From positions 1,550,001 to 1,614,000 of the forward strand of contig NZ_CP018786.1 of assembly GCF_002025665.1 (NCBI RefSeq): a DNA stretch of 64,000 nucleotides. Reading direction: 5' to 3'. The notes beneath the pieces were generated by a model. That model did not search any database and had not been told where the DNA came from. It saw only the letters and a program-made list of their open reading frames with translations. This DNA comes from Chryseobacterium indologenes. GTDB lineage: Bacteria > Bacteroidota > Bacteroidia > Flavobacteriales > Weeksellaceae. Position numbers and translations under genes: made by a program. Within the stretch, counting starts at the first letter, position 1; each line of letters starts with the position of its first letter. This document shows, in pieces, positions 62,449-64,000 of this stretch.

Positions 62449-62537
62449 ACCTTGGAGTGCCACGTTCATTTCTTGTCCTATGAAAAGCCTGATTCATAGT
62501 AAATTTCATAAAATTGTACTACCTAATACAATATTTT

Positions 62538-63005
62538 ATGAAAACAATGAATACCAATAGCGTTGAGAATTACATACATATAATTGAGATCAACACTACT
62601 GTAGATAAAGTATATCATGCCTTGACTCATGAGATTCCTCTTTGGTGGACTGAATTGTTTGAAGGTTCCTCTTCGGAGGTTGGAAATCTTTTTACCATAA
62701 GATTTGGAGATCAGATTCACAAAACAATGCGTGTGAAAGAAGTAGCTGCCAATGCAAAAGTTGTATGGCTAGTTGAAGACTCATTAATTGCTCTTCCCGA
62801 TTTGAAGAACCAAACAGAATGGATCGGTACAACAATTGTATGGGAAATAGAGGAAAATAAAGGGATCAGCCAGATAAAACTTATTCATGTCGGTCTGAAC
62901 CCGGCTATTGAATGTTATGAGATCTGTTCAAATGGTTGGATGCAATTTATAGGCAGCCTGAAAAAATTTCTTGAAACCGGAGAAGGAACTCCTTATAAAA
63001 AATAA
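62538..63005 (+). CDS. SRPBCC (AHSA1-like) domain protein
   Basis: A 155-residue START/Bet v1-type protein: the first strand IEINTTVDKVYHALT and WWTELFEG are typical, and WIGTTIVWEIEE...SQIKLIHVGL and GWMQFIGSLKKFLETGEG match the AHSA1-like C-terminal half. It probably binds a hydrophobic ligand; role unknown. ATG 62538 (MKTMNT) is used; ATG 62547 is also possible, and TTG 62514 is unlikely. A terminator follows. Confidence 0.85.
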   Translation: MKTMNTNSVENYIHIIEINTTVDKVYHALTHEIPLWWTELFEGSSSEVGNLFTIRFGDQIHKTMRVKEVAANAKVVWLVEDSLIALPDLKNQTEWIGTTIVWEIEENKGISQIKLIHVGLNPAIECYEICSNGWMQFIGSLKKFLETGEGTPYKK

Positions 63006-63020
63006 AAAAATATTTAAACA

Positions 63021-63057
63021 AAAAAAGAGACTGTTTACACGTAAACAGCCTCTTTTT
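63021..63057. terminator. Terminator shared by the SRPBCC and rplS genes
   Basis: AAAAAGAG/CTCTTTTT with CTGTTTAC/GTAAACAG inside and a 2-nt loop. T runs on both strands. Confidence 0.9.
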
Positions 63058-63076
63058 GTATTTATTGTTGTCTGAA

Positions 63077-63433
63077 TTATTTCTTCTTGTAAGCAGCGTC
63101 TTTGATTCTTGCTTTTTTACCTCTAAGGTCTCTGAAGTAGTAAATTCTAGCTCTTCTAACTCTACCTCTTCTATCAACTTCGATTTTTTGAAGTGCAGGC
63201 ATGTTAATAGGGAATACTCTTTCTACACCTACATCACCACTCATTTTTCTGATAGTGAAAGTTTTTGTAGAACCAGTACCTCTTAATTGGATAACTGTTC
63301 CTTTGAAGAACTGAGTTCTAGTCTTTTGTCCTTCTTTAATTTCGTAATACACAGTAATTGTATCACCTGCTTTGAATTCAGGGAATTCTTTTTTCGCAAT
63401 GTACTTGTCTTGTACGTACTTTAATAAATCCAT
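63077..63433 (-). CDS. rplS: 50S ribosomal protein L19
   Basis: A 118-residue ribosomal protein at the 30S-50S interface. Signature parts: FPEFKAGDTITVYYEIKEG, FKGTVIQLRGTGSTKTFTIR, KMSGDVGVERVFP, and RRGRVRRARIYYFRDLRGKKARI. Length matches the family. Transcribed alone, from a consensus promoter. Confidence 0.97.
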   Translation of the reverse strand: MDLLKYVQDKYIAKKEFPEFKAGDTITVYYEIKEGQKTRTQFFKGTVIQLRGTGSTKTFTIRKMSGDVGVERVFPINMPALQKIEVDRRGRVRRARIYYFRDLRGKKARIKDAAYKKK

Positions 63434-63502
63434 TATTAATAAAATAAAATGTTAAAGCTAAGCAACTTACACGTTCTTCGTCAGAGGTTGAATAACAGGT
63501 TG

Positions 63503-63534
63503 CAAATGTACAAAATAGTTTTTGAATACACCAA
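63503..63534 (-). promoter_or_regulatory. Promoter of rplS
   Basis: On the minus strand TACATTTG (63503-63510) follows TTG (63532-63534) after 21 nt. Confidence 0.8.
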
Positions 63535-63728
63535 ATATTTAATGTGCTAAAAACTATAATTTTTTCATTCTGGTTTTGCCAAAAAATTAACGGTTTCTTT
63601 AAAGTACCATCAGACAGAGTTTATATGGGAACTCTACTTTTGCCCGAAGTAAAAAATCTGAGCAAGGATTTTTAAATAGTTGATTTACAATTCGAAATTC
63701 TATATGTTATTTTAAAACGAAAACGATT

Positions 63729-64000
63729 ATGAAACATTATTTCTTCTTTTTTTGTTTCGCGGTCCAGATGGCTTTCGGGCAGGCTTTGTATCCTTATTTA
63801 CAAAATCCTACCCCGAATTCTATGATCGTCAATTGGAAAACAGCTTCCAATAATGAAACAACAGTGATCTACGGAGATTCTCCAGCGAATCTGAACGTAA
63901 CCGTAACGGGAACCACCAATATCTTCTCAGATACAGGGTACAACAACAATTACTATTATCACACAGCAAAGATTGCCAATCTTCAGCCGAACACGAAATA
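63729..64000 (+). CDS. Purple acid phosphatase-like/metallophosphoesterase protein (partial)
   Basis: The first 90 residues are present; the gene runs off the window. A signal peptide (about 1-18, ending VQMAFGQ) is followed by the N-terminal fibronectin-like domain of purple acid phosphatases: YLQNPTPNSMIVNWKT, VIYGDSPANLN and YYHTAKIANLQPNTKY. The catalytic part lies beyond the window, so the activity cannot be confirmed. Confidence 0.75.
   Translation, partial: MKHYFFFFCFAVQMAFGQALYPYLQNPTPNSMIVNWKTASNNETTVIYGDSPANLNVTVTGTTNIFSDTGYNNNYYYHTAKIANLQPNTK

Overview
The window looks like a chromosomal segment of a Flavobacteriia member, most likely Chryseobacterium or a close relative. The evidence is low-GC DNA, promoters of the Bacteroidota type (TTG, about 20 nt, then TAnnTTTG), type 9 secretion (T9SS) sorting domains of both type A and type B, DUF6443-type RHS proteins, and flavobacterial versions of housekeeping genes. 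No tRNA, rRNA, CRISPR array, phage or transposase gene was seen.

Layout. Positions 1-15.9 kb are mostly housekeeping: a Nif3-like protein with a coiled-coil protein whose zinc ribbon has lost its cysteines, a fatty-acyl-CoA ligase, an acyl-CoA dehydrogenase, RF3, a CPBP protease, RdgB, RNase Z and a TIGR02757 protein, with small membrane or secreted proteins between them. Positions 16.1-24.9 kb hold three tandem paralogous surface proteins (choice-of-anchor L domain, Ig-like repeats, T9SS type B tail). Positions 25-29.6 kb return to housekeeping (RsmA, FtsX, DUF3098, UppP, TruB, RluF). A lipoprotein beta-propeller and a helix-hairpin-helix protein follow.

Positions 32.7-46.7 kb form an RHS polymorphic-toxin locus, the most interesting part of the window. 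A T9SS propeller protein, a 1090-residue YD-repeat protein and a complete DUF6443/RHS protein with a JAB-like C-terminal domain form an operon-like series ending in a candidate immunity gene. Behind it lie three promoterless, truncated RHS tip cassettes. Each carries a stretch of the conserved RHS core, a different or diverged C-terminal domain, and its own exported candidate immunity protein. The last tip is a second JAB-like domain, cut off from its core by a frameshift at a G6 run; its immunity candidate resembles that of the first. The core stretches could serve as homology for exchanging the expressed tip. Directly after the last cassette is a non-coding array of about fourteen degenerate 21-22 nt tandem units (46722-47026), ending in a G-rich inverted repeat.

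Positions 47.1-64 kb contain regulators (MerR, two AraC types), CcoG, an SMP-30-like lipoprotein, a DbpA-type helicase, ribosomal proteins S1 and L19, an M36 T9SS metallopeptidase, DMT and MFS transporters, an alpha/beta hydrolase, an SRPBCC protein and the start of a purple-acid-phosphatase-like protein. Several dispersed, non-coding palindromic repeat families lie between genes.

Functions are assigned by reading motifs and from family knowledge. No database search was run, so family names for secreted and toxin-like proteins are inferences.
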